Shown: positions 10,802-34,377 of the stretch, piece after piece
How the letters are laid out: each line of letters starts with the position of its first letter
Numbering within the stretch: position 1 is the stretch's first letter
NCBI RefSeq assembly: GCF_037975245.1
Contig: NC_092579.1
Coordinates: forward strand, 13,128,678 to 13,192,677
Length of the DNA stretch: 64,000 bases
Direction: 5' to 3'
DNA from: Apostichopus japonicus
Taxonomy: Eukaryota > Echinodermata > Holothuroidea > Aspidochirotida > Stichopodidae
Translations under genes and position numbers: made by a program
The notes under the pieces: generated by a model
What the model was told of the DNA's origin: nothing
Databases searched by the model: none
What the model saw: the letters and a program-made list of their open reading frames with translations, nothing else

Positions 10802-13800
10802 CATTTGCTCACAGCACTCGTTCCCATCGACATAACATGATTCTGGTAAAAGTTCACAACATGTAAACTGATGAAAAGATGACACAACTATATACCGAGC
10901 TCGCAAAGTCTTAGCTTAATCTCCAAATTAAAATTCCGATATACCGTGGGTATATTAAGTAAGCTTCATCCATCAATGGCCAGCAATTATTTGATCCAAT
11001 AAATTATATACACCGTCGGTCACGAGTGGCTGGAGCAACTTGTTTTGCTTTTACAAATATTAGGAATACGAAAAATGACAATGCGTATCCTGATCGTAGT
11101 AAAACAGATCATTTCATTGCAACTAAACAAGATCCTGTTTTTAGTTATCAAGTTTTACCCTTGTTTTCGGCCTGGCATTCGCGATTCTGAAGTGTGAAAA
11201 TGAGGATTCTACAAGTTCCGCATCATACCGCGTGCCGAATGCCGATACATATAATAAAAACAAACTATTGCCATAAACCTATCGACACTCAATGCGGATG
11301 GCAAAGTACAATTTATGTTGTTAACAAATCGTGTACAAACTTCGATTCGTGACACATACTCCAAATAGGCGGGACGATAAACTATAGTGCTTTGCTCGGA
11401 AATAAGTTATCAATAGGCTCATTTCTGTGACCAACTCTAGCTGCGCTTGGGTAAACACTGAAACAGAATTAAACAACGTGTGTGAGGTGTTTGACGTAGG
11501 CCGACACGTTGTGCATACCGGTACACAGACGGTGGTTGAATTGTATAGCCTTCTCTAAGGTGGGTTCACTTGAAGGAACTGAAAAAGTTTGAACTCAAGC
11601 TGGACTGCTGGAGGCTGCAATGCTTCTTCTTCACGCGTTGTTTGAATCGATAAATAAATCCCTGATTGGTTTTACCGGCGGCTGTGAGCCCCGTGAAACT
11701 GAAACTATAGCTAGCACAGCTGTAAAATCCAAACGAGGTATTTATATACGGTGAGAATAAGAGAGCTTCTAAATAATACTGACTTCTCAAAATAACTTAA
11801 AAACGTTCACATAAACTGATCTCTCAGTTCATTTCTGTCCGGAAACACAAGCCTGGTAGAATAGACTGAGTGACTGAAATTGACGACATTCACGGGTCAG
11901 TGAAGTGGACACGAATTCGAAAAGACTTGACGGGTACCTCCCAGTGGTGAACACAAATTCCACAACAAGGTTATAGCATGTATGGTTTAGGAAAGCCAGT
12001 CAAAAAGCTCAATGAAAACATTGCGGCTAATCATATCCCGCCAAAATATTATCAATGTATTGCAAAGTGATTTCCTGTCTAGTCTGATTGACTGATGTAC
12101 GGTAACGGCATCCCCCGGTGTCTTGAATACAGAACTGCTCAAACTGATCAATGCGGTAAAAAGCAAGTCCGGGTGGATTATAGCATGGACCCAACTTTAA
12201 CCTCTAATATGGGAACGACTGCCTATATATGCAGATGGTATAGCTTCACGTTAGATACTATATGTGTCGGTCCGTGCATTGTGTTGATTATCGCGTACAA
12301 TGTACAAATTCCATCATTAATATATTTAAGACAGTTGGACAATGAATGATCGATGGATGGTGATTGCGATCTTTCATAAAAATATCGGTGCGGTACGTCT
12401 CGTGAAAAGTGAGGTTAATACAATCGTTCATAATGTCATGGAAACAGTCCGACAAATTAGTGATTTCGGTTAATCATTAGTACAATCGAAAATGTCGTGG
12501 TTCGGCGAAATGTGCTTGTGCTTGAAATGTTGACGCAAGCTTATTCGCTTGAAAATATCTTTAGGCTCATATATCATTCCACAATATTATCCCATAGGAC
12601 ATGCGTGGTCCAAGTCGGCTGCTGTATGAAAGCACTCGGTGTCTTTTTAAGAGTTAGAATGCGGAACTATAATGGGCATCATACAGCAGCTAGGGTACTG
12701 CTGCTCCCGGGAAATTCCCTGCCGCATGTGTAGGTTGGCCACGCGGATACAGGGTTTACGTCACTGAGCCGTCGATTCAACTGTACTACACTGTACTGTA
12801 GCTTAGACCATAACATTCCCCTGCAACATTACTATGTACGACCACCCAAGAAAAGAAAAATGATGGTCAGAGAGGCCAACTTATAAGTCAGCCTGGGCGG
12901 TGATCTGTCTGCAGGTTGACCCGACGACAAAAGTGAACACAAGAAAATACTCCTCTTGCTCGCAGTGAAATAATAAAAAAAAAAAAAAAATTGAACTATC
13001 TCTTAGGATTTTGCAGTCAACTTGGTTAAACAATGGAGCTATAAACGCCGTGCCGTCGTCGATGGTAATTCCCTAATAGAGTTTACCGGTTCCCTGCAGA
13101 GCCTGTGCAACAAGTTTGCATACAAGTTGGCAACACAAACGTGTTTATGTCCGCCGTTAGACTAGTTGTTTATGTATATAGTCAGCCTGTCCCGAGGCTG
13201 CTAACCCGACTGACCTGAACGTTGAGCGTTTCCACCTGATATTATATTAGCAGCTGTCACAGGCCTAGAAATTATAGAAGTAACGTAAGAATTGCTCTGC
13301 GTAAAATTCATATTTGGATACTATCCTCTTGAAAATGCTTTGATTTGTGCAGTTATTCGGGTGTGATATAGCGGAAACCCAAATAAGAATATTGTTGCTG
13401 GTGTCAGAGGTTCGCTCTAATTACCATACTTGGATCTTCTCACACTGAGCACTATATCAGTCAATGATGGTCAGAGAGTTCCGATATAACCTGCTCCAAC
13501 CTGTTACGCCCAACTTCAACTTTATTATCACACGCTTCATGTAAGTCCTATTTGCAAACAGGATAACAACCAGCTCCCAGGTCATACAAATTGGTCACGA
13601 ATTTGACATCATTTTGGTGTCTTGTGGCTTCACAAATCAAATAAATTGGATTTATCAGGACAAAAAGTTCGCTGCAGTTAGTACACGATTTAAGGGTTAA
13701 GCCCGTACTGGGATTTGCTCTAGAAAGGAATGTGTGGAATGTGCCAATCCTTTACCAAAGGCTACGAAAGGGTGAACTTATCGCATCGGCAAAAGAACCC

Positions 13801-14230
13801 CGAAATGAAATCTTCTGTATTTTGTTTTGGTAGTTGAATGCGTACCTTTGCTACATTAAGATGGATCTATTACATCGAGTTGGGGACCTCATTCGTTTAG
13901 GGCACATGAAAAACTCCCTTCATTGAGGGTTTGTTTTCATAAGTTTTTTCCCGTTCAGTAATCTTATTGTCAAGCCCGGAATTCAGTGATGAACACGAGA
14001 AGGAGTAAATCCATCGGGGATATTGTACTGATAAGAAACGGAACAGCAGGAATCTACAATTTGAAAGACCCTCGAGGAAGTAAACTGAGATATCCATGGG
14101 TATTAAATCAAACAATTGTTCGAAAGTTGACGATGCACGCCAACTCCAATTCGTGGAAAGTTTAAAAGTAAAGTAAACTATATATATTCTGCAACCGTAG
14201 AGAAGATGAACGCCGAGAATAAAAAATATT
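10802..14230. other. Intergenic, no gene seen
   Basis: About 3.4 kb with only short unsupported open frames and an A-run near 12976-12990. I recognise no domains, RNA genes or element ends. Confidence 0.4.
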
Positions 14231-14340
14231 TGTTGTTATTATTATTATGGTTCCTTATATAGCGCAAGGACTATAAAATCTATATATTCATATGCGCTTT
14301 ACAGCTGTATGTACAAGTTTTCAAAGCCTGGGTTAAGGGT
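14231..14340 (-). mobile_element. Non-LTR retrotransposon 3'-end fragment
   Basis: On the minus strand it reads CTGTAAAGCGCATATG, then GCGCTATATAAGG, then an ATTATT-type tail (ATAATAATAATAA). This is the usual 3' terminus of CR1/L2-like LINEs and the SINEs that borrow their tail. No coding part remains. Confidence 0.55.
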
Positions 14341-14989
14341 TGGGGAATTCTAAAATTAGAATGGTGAAATGGTGTATTCCGAGGCATATTTAGACAACAA
14401 GTGAGGTCTATAGGGCTAAACGCAAGGTTGTCCTAATAAAAAAAATAGAGCAGTGGCCTAATTAGCCCCGTTGGATGTAAAAAGTACCCCGAATGAGCCC
14501 CCCCCCCCGACGGACGATAAAAGGTGGGGGTGCCCGTCACTGGGCGGAAAGGGTGGGTGAATGGAGGAGAATTTACGGTAAGCTACTACGGTACATCCAT
14601 AACACAAACCTTCTGACGTATATGGCAAGTCATGTGGGACAAACACCGCATAATATATCCGCGTATTAATTCGAATATATACGCGTATTAATTGTACATG
14701 TGTAAAGTTTCGCTTTTTGAAGCAATCTCGCGAGCCCGCCAAAACATTTATCGTTGGTATATGTACACAGCAAGAGCGGAATTGTTTTTTCGTGTATATT
14801 CTAATTAATCCGTGCATATATTGGATTTAATCTCCATATGTACTTTATTTAATACGTGTATATTTTCGAATTAATACGTGTATATATTCGAATTAATATG
14901 TTGATATATTCGAATTAATACGCGGATATATTTAAGCCATATCAGGTGCGTATCCAGGGGGGGGCGTTGGGGGCGCGCGCCCCCCGGGT

Positions 14990-15112
14990 AAGAAAAAGAG
15001 GAGAGAAAAAAAGAGAAGAAAAAAGGGAAAAGGAGGGGGAAAAAAGAAAAGGAGGAGAGAAAGGAAGGGAAAAGAAAAAGAAAAAAGAGAGAAAAAGGAG
15101 AAAAGGAGGGAG
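14990..15112. repeat. 123-nt uninterrupted homopurine tract
   Basis: Every base from 14990 to 15112 is A or G on the + strand, with irregular AAGAGG and GGAGAA variation. Such tracts can form intramolecular triplex DNA. The complement gives false Phe/Ser/Leu-rich open frames on the minus strand. Confidence 0.95.
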
Positions 15113-15777
15113 TAGAAGATAGCCAAGACTTCGGGAAGAGAAAGAGGAACAGTCATAGTTAAAGCGCTGATCCCTATTATATACACAGGGTAGCCAGTGA
15201 CAGATCAAGGATTACGGAGGGGGTGTGCGCCTCACCCTACCCCTTACACCAACAACTCCATTTTTGACGTTTTTTTCCCTCTCTCACTAATGTATCTATA
15301 TAAATACTCTATATATGGTCTATCATAACACGTGTGTGTATGGACGCCTTAAACAATTGTACAATTGTGCTATATGGAACCAACTGTGGCTGGTCTTGAA
15401 CTCGACGGGGTCGTCGGGAACATGACGCATTTCGGGAAGGGGGCGACCGCCCCCCCCCCCCGAGCAAATTTTCTTTATGACATCGCTAGTAATTTCAAAA
15501 TAGACAATGCTTAGGTGCAACTTACAAGGCCTGGGAAGTGTCATTTCCAGCGATCTGGGAGGCATTTTCGGGCAAAATTTTTCTTGTACGCTTCGCGCCA
15601 ACTCATGGTGGCGCTTCGCTTAGATAGTTTGCATACAGGCTTCGCCCCTCCCTTGGCAATTACTCGCTACACGCCTGTTCGAATTTGTAAAGCAAAGAGC
15701 AGACATCACATAATATCAGTGAGCATGAAAATGCATGTTCAAAAATGAACAGCCTCAAAACTGTCTATGTGTGTAGT

Positions 15778-16462
15778 CAAAGGCGTAGGAGCCCAATTGG
15801 ATTTGGGGGCTGTAACGACTTGCCCGAAAAATATAACCAAAATTTTTCGTGCGCAAAGCGCGCGTTCAACATGTTAATGTCAATAGGCGGAGTGTATAGC
15901 CTAGTGGTTAACGCCGGCGTCTCCCAGTCATGAGATCCCCGGTTCGATTCCCCGCCGACAGCAAGGTGTGTCGTCTGGCAAGGGTGTTGTTCAATAACAA
16001 CTTCCCGACATGGACGTTAAATGGATGTGTGCCGAGAGATTGGCTTCGGTCAGCTTGCGAGTCTATAAGCCTCCATGGCTTCTTTCGCGAGTTCCTGCTT
16101 GCGGGAAGATCACATATACATACATACATACATACAATATCATATAAGCAAGCATAGGTCATTACATCGCATGGCATCGTGTACCGTACGGTCCGTGAAA
16201 GTTGCGCAGTCATCCGCAGGATGCTAATGTAAACAACGAAATGTCTTATGTAGATGGAGAAAAAGCATACAGGTCCAATTATGTCAAAACTCTCTTTTAC
16301 AGTAGTAATGGCGAATTAGTCTGCCAAGCTTAGAACTTTATTTTAATTACCAAGGAGATCATTTTTAAACTATTCATTTATTCTCAGCATATTGCCCGAA
16401 TTTTCAGGGGAACAAGTTTGGTTGGGGGGGGGGGGGCTGCAGCCCCGCCTCCTACGCCTATG
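15778..16462. mobile_element. hAT-type MITE carrying a nested SINE
   Basis: Terminal repeats CAAAGGCGTAGGAGCC (left) and the complement of CATAGGCGTAGGAGGC (right). The flanking 8-bp duplications TGTGTAGT at 15770-15777 and 16463-16470 are exact. A SINE at 15887-16135 lies inside it, so about 436 bp belong to the MITE itself. It is itself inside the 14943-17140 insertion. Confidence 0.8.
15887..16135 (+). mobile_element. tRNA-derived SINE, copy 2
   Basis: Starts GCGGAGTGTATAGCCTAGTG (box A-like), with box B GGTTCGATTCC at about 15943, and ends in a CATA repeat. It is nearly identical to the minus-strand copy at 9147-9390 over its full length. Confidence 0.85.
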
Positions 16463-17279
16463 TGTGTAGTGTTCGGTTTCGAAATATCTGATATCGGAAA
16501 TATCTGCTATTTTTCATTTCCTTCAACCAAGTTTTATAATTGCCGTTATAAGAGGTTGTAATATTTCTACACCAATAAATTAACTGTGTCTGAATTTTCG
16601 AAAACTTCCTGACCAACATTCTTCATCATACTTCCCTCTACTCGTAGCAATTTTGACCGGTCTGTTAGGGGTTGAAGGAGGTTTTTCTATATTGGTTGTC
16701 CATAGATTGAATTTTGTGCAACATTATGTATATGTTTTGAAGTGATTTTCTTCACGAGAAATGTGAATTTTCAAATTCTGAACAAATAATGGGCTTTAAA
16801 CTTTGAAAAGTGGGGCTTTCGGATATTGTGGGCCGTGACGTAGAATCACCTACAAAAGCAATGATCAACAGGACATGCAATGAGGTCGAACATGATGTGT
16901 GACTGGTTACAATCTTCAAAAAGGTTATGGATGAAAAAAAAAATATTGGGAAATACTTGGTTCTCAGGCAAAAGTGTACATTTGGTTGGTCATTTTCAAG
17001 CCCGAGAAGTGCCATTTCCGGTGATCTAGGGGGTATCAAAACCTGAAATTTTCTTGTACGCTCCGCGCCAACCGATGGTGGCGCTCCGCTTAGATAGTAA
17101 TTCGCGCCCCCCGGGTTAGAAAATCCTGGATACGCCCCTGCATATGATTGGCTCATAATATATACGCGTATATGTTCCAATTAATACGCGTATAAATTCC
17201 AATGACTACGCGTATATATTCGAATTAATACGCAGATATATTATGCGGTGTTTGTCCCACATGGCTTGCCATAGACGTA

Positions 17280-20200
17280 GGCCTGACATACTTTTCACAT
17301 TCTAGTCGTACATATATTACTGATATGGTAGGGACCGATTATACCCAAGTTCATGTCTCACTTAAAGGGTGGCTCGATCTAAGCACGAAATAAATTTGAT
17401 AATGATGTAGACCGCTAAAACTGAGACACTGCTATCAGCCCTGGCCAGGTTCCTTGATCACTTTAAAGTTAGAGAAATGTCAGTTTAAACATGATATGCA
17501 GGTCATCAATTAAAGTGGCTGGATTTCTTAGTCTAATTCACAATTACGGTAGATCAGTTCATCCATCATGTGTAACACAAAGCTCAATAGGAAAACATAA
17601 AATGTTTATGGTCTCAAAATTAATGACATGTTACAATGCATTATAATAATTTGTCATGGACAAATAGCTTTGAATGTCATACACTGGAGTCATTTTGTTC
17701 ATTAAAGTTAGAAGAATATGATTTGAATTATCAGTATTTATAAAAAACGATTGACTAACATTAACGTTTAGGTATGCACTAAGGAGCCCACGTCATCATC
17801 AATCTTTAAAGGAACATTCCAGAGATGTTATTTTTTTCAAAGCTGAATATCTTGAAAATGAGGATAGAGACATTACGAACACTCAAACTTGATATTTTCT
17901 TCGGCTAAACTTCTGACTTAAGTCATACTTTAAACATATATCTTTTTGCTTGACGATCCACTGACATTTAGTACTTGATGAACTGCACCACATGCTTATG
18001 AGGTGAGCCAGTATAGAATATTGAACGCTAAACGGTGCTCAATATCAACTGAAGTTACAAGTTATACGATTGATGCTGGGGTTTTTTTTTTATTTGGTAT
18101 TGAATTAAGCGAAGAAGGCACAGAATGTTTTCGAGGTCGTAAACACAAAGTATTTACTGAGGCATATCCAAGGTGGTGACGTGACATCGAACCATCCGCT
18201 TTGTTGATTCCGTGAAAATAGCAACGTCGCATATAAGGTAAATCTATTTTGTTGCATACGCCCCTAGTTGGTATTCAATGAAAAACGGTTGGAGGGTCGC
18301 CAAAATTATTCGTAAGAAGAAAGAAACTGCCGATAGTTGTTTAAAAAAGGGGAAATATCTGCAACATAAACAACTAATAAATTGCAAATATAACACCACT
18401 CTGCATTCAAGCACTTTTATTCATAACAAAACCTATTCAACCTTTTCGTACAATTCTAACCCAGAATTGTACAACTCTACAGTTGTACAACCCAGTACAC
18501 TGAACTGTATAACCCAGAACATCACCTGCCACTGGACAAGATGATGAAGGTAAAATTTGCACAATATAACACCATTCTGCAACCAAGCACTTATAATCAT
18601 ATACAAGTTTCTTAATCCGCCCTCCCTCTCAACCCGCCCCCCCCCCCCCCGTAGACCCCTAACCCATGCAGGCACATCTGCCACCGTGGAGGGTCGACTA
18701 GATGATGATGGTGAAAATTAGGGTCACCACACAAAAGTGTTTGAACACCAGAGGTATAAACTATGCAGTGTATCATATGGTGCCAATCTAAATTATTAGA
18801 CAGATGGAATAAAGCACTGGGAGATTGGCTTACAAGCACGTTGCTTGGCTGGCTAGTTGCTATAGATGCTAATTTCGCCCCTGTTGCGGTTTGCGTAAAG
18901 GTCACGGAGCCAGCAACAATTTAAGCCCCAGCCCGTCACTTGCCAAGAGATTGTACCACCACCCCAACTCAATATAAAGGGGTGGGGGGGCACCTTATAG
19001 ATTTCTTGTAACTGAAGGATCATTTAAATCATTTTCTCCTTAGCACATTACTTCTCGTAAAATTATTGGGGTAATGTTACACTCAAGATTCGAATATATA
19101 TTATATTTCCTCAACTACTCATATCTGATCCACACTGTTGTGATGATAGGGTAAGGGGTCGATCCTCTAACACCAATTTTGGTGAGGCCATCATATAAGG
19201 ATATCCCCATTCTATTCGCCCTTCCCTACACCCCTTCGCCACCCCAAACGACGGTGGCTACTTTAAATTTTTATTTCAAGAGCTCCGATGCTGTGGTTTA
19301 TCCAGACACTATACAAAGTTAAACGAAGAAACAAGATACTGTACAACTGAATCAGAAGTTTATTGCAGTTTAATAAAATCAAAACAGCAACAAGGGTCTT
19401 TCCATGTTTCACTGAAAACTTAAAACATATTCACTAACGCTTTTTTATCCTATAAAGATTGTAGTACCAATGATACGCCGCAATTGGCATACTAAACTAG
19501 GGAATCTATGGTTTCATACCACCAGGCTTCAGAATACAGTATTTGCCTGCAAATGCAGCGATTCTAGTGTCTCTTTGGCTATTAGTCTGGACCAATCTCC
19601 TCTAATAATTATCTATCAACATGGACGTTACCACCTTTTTGTGGGGTGGGGGTGGGGGGGGGGTTAGTAAAGTTGTGGTGCTTAGATGCAAAGTAGTGCT
19701 ATAACTGACAATTTTTGGAACAATGTTGAAGAATTGTTGACTGTTGCATATTTATGTACTGTGCACTAGGATTTGCTTGTAATATTCTGTCTGCCAGTGT
19801 GGAGGGAGGGGGGGAGGGAGGGCTGAATACCCCTGATTTTGTTTGTTTGAACAGGCTAAAGCCTCCCCCCCCCATCCCATGTATACGTGGTTGTCTACAT
19901 GAAACATAAAAAGTATTCCTCATGCAATTATTTCATCTAATATTTGTTCGAATAAATAGCATACCTCATGCTGCATTCTAATTCCACCTGCCTGAAACAA
20001 TTTAACTTAATGAAAACTAACAAATTATCCAGTAATGTGACTGAACTTGCACTGATAAATCTCAGTGCCACCCTTTACCTGCCTCGTGACCCGCACCCAC
20101 GGACAAATTGAGAACATCCTGTCAATAACACAACATTAAAATTAATTTGAAGAACAGAACAAGGAACTTAGTAGACAGAATGTTTAAGGCCCAGAAACAT

Positions 20201-21862
20201 GAAAATAGTAATTAAGTCATAAATAAATCTCAGTGCCACCCTGCAGCTGCCTCTTGACTGCACCCACAGACAAATTGAGAACATCCTGTCAAGAACACTA
20301 AAGGTAGGTTCACACTCCAACATGTATCTTGGATGACAACTGTCAACGAACCATATCTTCTTCATCGCAGGTTATATATTTGAACCCTACATGGCTGTTC
20401 ACATCTATCGCGGGTGACCTATATTGCAGTATGAACCTGTCATTGACTCTTGCTTGAATTAAATTGTAATTTATGCAAAGCCTCTATGGTCTGACTGGCT
20501 TTACAACCAGCAGCTGCGATTTTAGAAACAAGTGAGACAGATTTTGGCAGATCTCATTTGAAGATCAACATGTCTTGCTAAAGGAACTTAGTATACAGAA
20601 TAATGTTTAAGGCCCCCCAAAAACATGATCTACTATGAAAGTAAATTTTAGGCCTGGACTAAATGATCATAATTGTTTTGAAAAGGAGCAGCCTATCCTG
20701 AGATATTATCAAAGCAGCATAAATATGCAACATCGCAAACCCAACCATCTTTTTTTCTCTTCTTTTTGCACTAGTCTTGGTAATGTTTTAAAATGGATAA
20801 GATATTGAAACCAAAATAAAATTGTATAAAAGTGTCTTCCTTACATGATATGCAGTCTTATATGAATACTGCTCAGTCAGAAAAAACTTTCCGGTGGTAT
20901 GAAAAGACCGGACTAAAAGTGATTGCGCTGAACGGATTACAGTACGGCTGATAAAATCCATCAATTTATTTGACTTGGATCCTCAATTCTGTTATCAATA
21001 TTAGAAAAATCTGTTCGCAGAAAAGGTTCTGGCATTTTGATACGATCAAAAAGTTTTTAAAAATTTTACGAAATACAAAAATGGACCACAAGTGTACTCT
21101 CAGGAAATTGCAATTTGTTTAATTTAATGGAAGAGGGCCCCAGGATACAAGGATCGGTAGATATCTAAAATACAGGATTTATTGGAAGAGGGGCCCAGGA
21201 TACAAGGGACGGTAAATAATGAAACTACTACCGAAATAGAGGTGCATTTGGAAACATTGGTAGAAAAGCAAAGAACGCCCATGCATTCAGCTTGCTAAAC
21301 ATTAGCACCTAGTGTCTCAGCAAAATTGTATATGCTGATAAGTTTTAGTACCAAAGAAAGGTTTGGGGGGTGGGTGGTCCAGGTCCTCTCACTGGATCAA
21401 CCAGTGAACAGGAAACCAAATCTATAATTGTTATCGTATTGTTAATATGTCACTGATAACATAGAGTTCCACAGATGACCCAATGTGCCTTCTATTAATG
21501 TTGTGAATAAGACCTTACTCGAAATATTTTAAAATGAGACCTTACTCGAAATATTTAAAACGGAGCAGCCCACTCAACACATGTATTTCTCTTTTAACAC
21601 ACATCTTTTTGTTTCTACACGACATATCTTCTTTACAGTTCACAATCAAATGAAATGGACGTAACCTAAAGTCATGCGTTAGTTCAACCCACCACCGACA
21701 ATACTTGCAAACCATTTTCTAATTTTTTTTTTAAAATACTGATTAAAACAACCTGCATGTCTATTTTTCTATGGGAAAGGTTAATTTTCTGTAAAATTTT
21801 AAAACACATTACTGACAACCTACAATAAAATGATCTAGCAGCTTTCGGCTTCATCTTTTGAG
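17280..21862. other. Intergenic region downstream of GTPBP1
   Basis: No conserved coding sequence is seen. Diverged direct repeats are present: 20055-20133 with 20222-20299 (AAATCTCAGTGCCACCC blocks), a pair at about 21127 and 21183 (GGAAGAGGGGCCCAGGATAC type), and a pair at about 18385 and 18560 (ATATAACACCAYTCTGCA). The GTPBP1 3' UTR should begin at 21862 and run leftward. TTTATT at 21178-21183 (AATAAA on the minus strand) is one possible poly(A) signal. Confidence 0.4.

Positions 21863-34377
<12,515 letters not shown>

Larger units (their letters stand above)
14943..17140. mobile_element. DNA transposon-like insertion with GGCGTATCCAGG ends
   Basis: Ends are CAGGTGCGTATCCAGG at 14943 and CCTGGATACGCCCCTG at 17140, inverted with a single mismatch. 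A short CATAT flanks both sides, which is weaker than a full 8-bp duplication. It contains a 123-nt pure purine tract, two diverged direct copies of a TTGTACGCTYCGCGCC block (near 15580 and 17052), a nested hAT MITE and a SINE. No transposase is seen, so it is non-autonomous or a composite of related elements. Confidence 0.65.
14621..17273. mobile_element. Palindromic MITE interrupted by a larger insertion
   Basis: Terminal inverted repeats of more than 60 bp start TATGGCAAGTCATGTGGGAC (left) and end as its near-exact complement at 17273. The arms continue with repeated CGAATTAATACGCG and ATATATTC blocks. A 6-bp duplication GACGTA flanks it at 14615-14620 and 17274-17279. The left arm is 14621-14942 and the right arm 17141-17273. 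Between them lies a 2.2-kb insertion (14943-17140), placed near the loop of the palindrome. Confidence 0.8.

Noticed and set aside
14932-15208. Phe/Leu/Ser-rich membrane-like ORFs on the minus strand
   Set aside because: They are the complement of the 123-nt homopurine tract inside a transposon.
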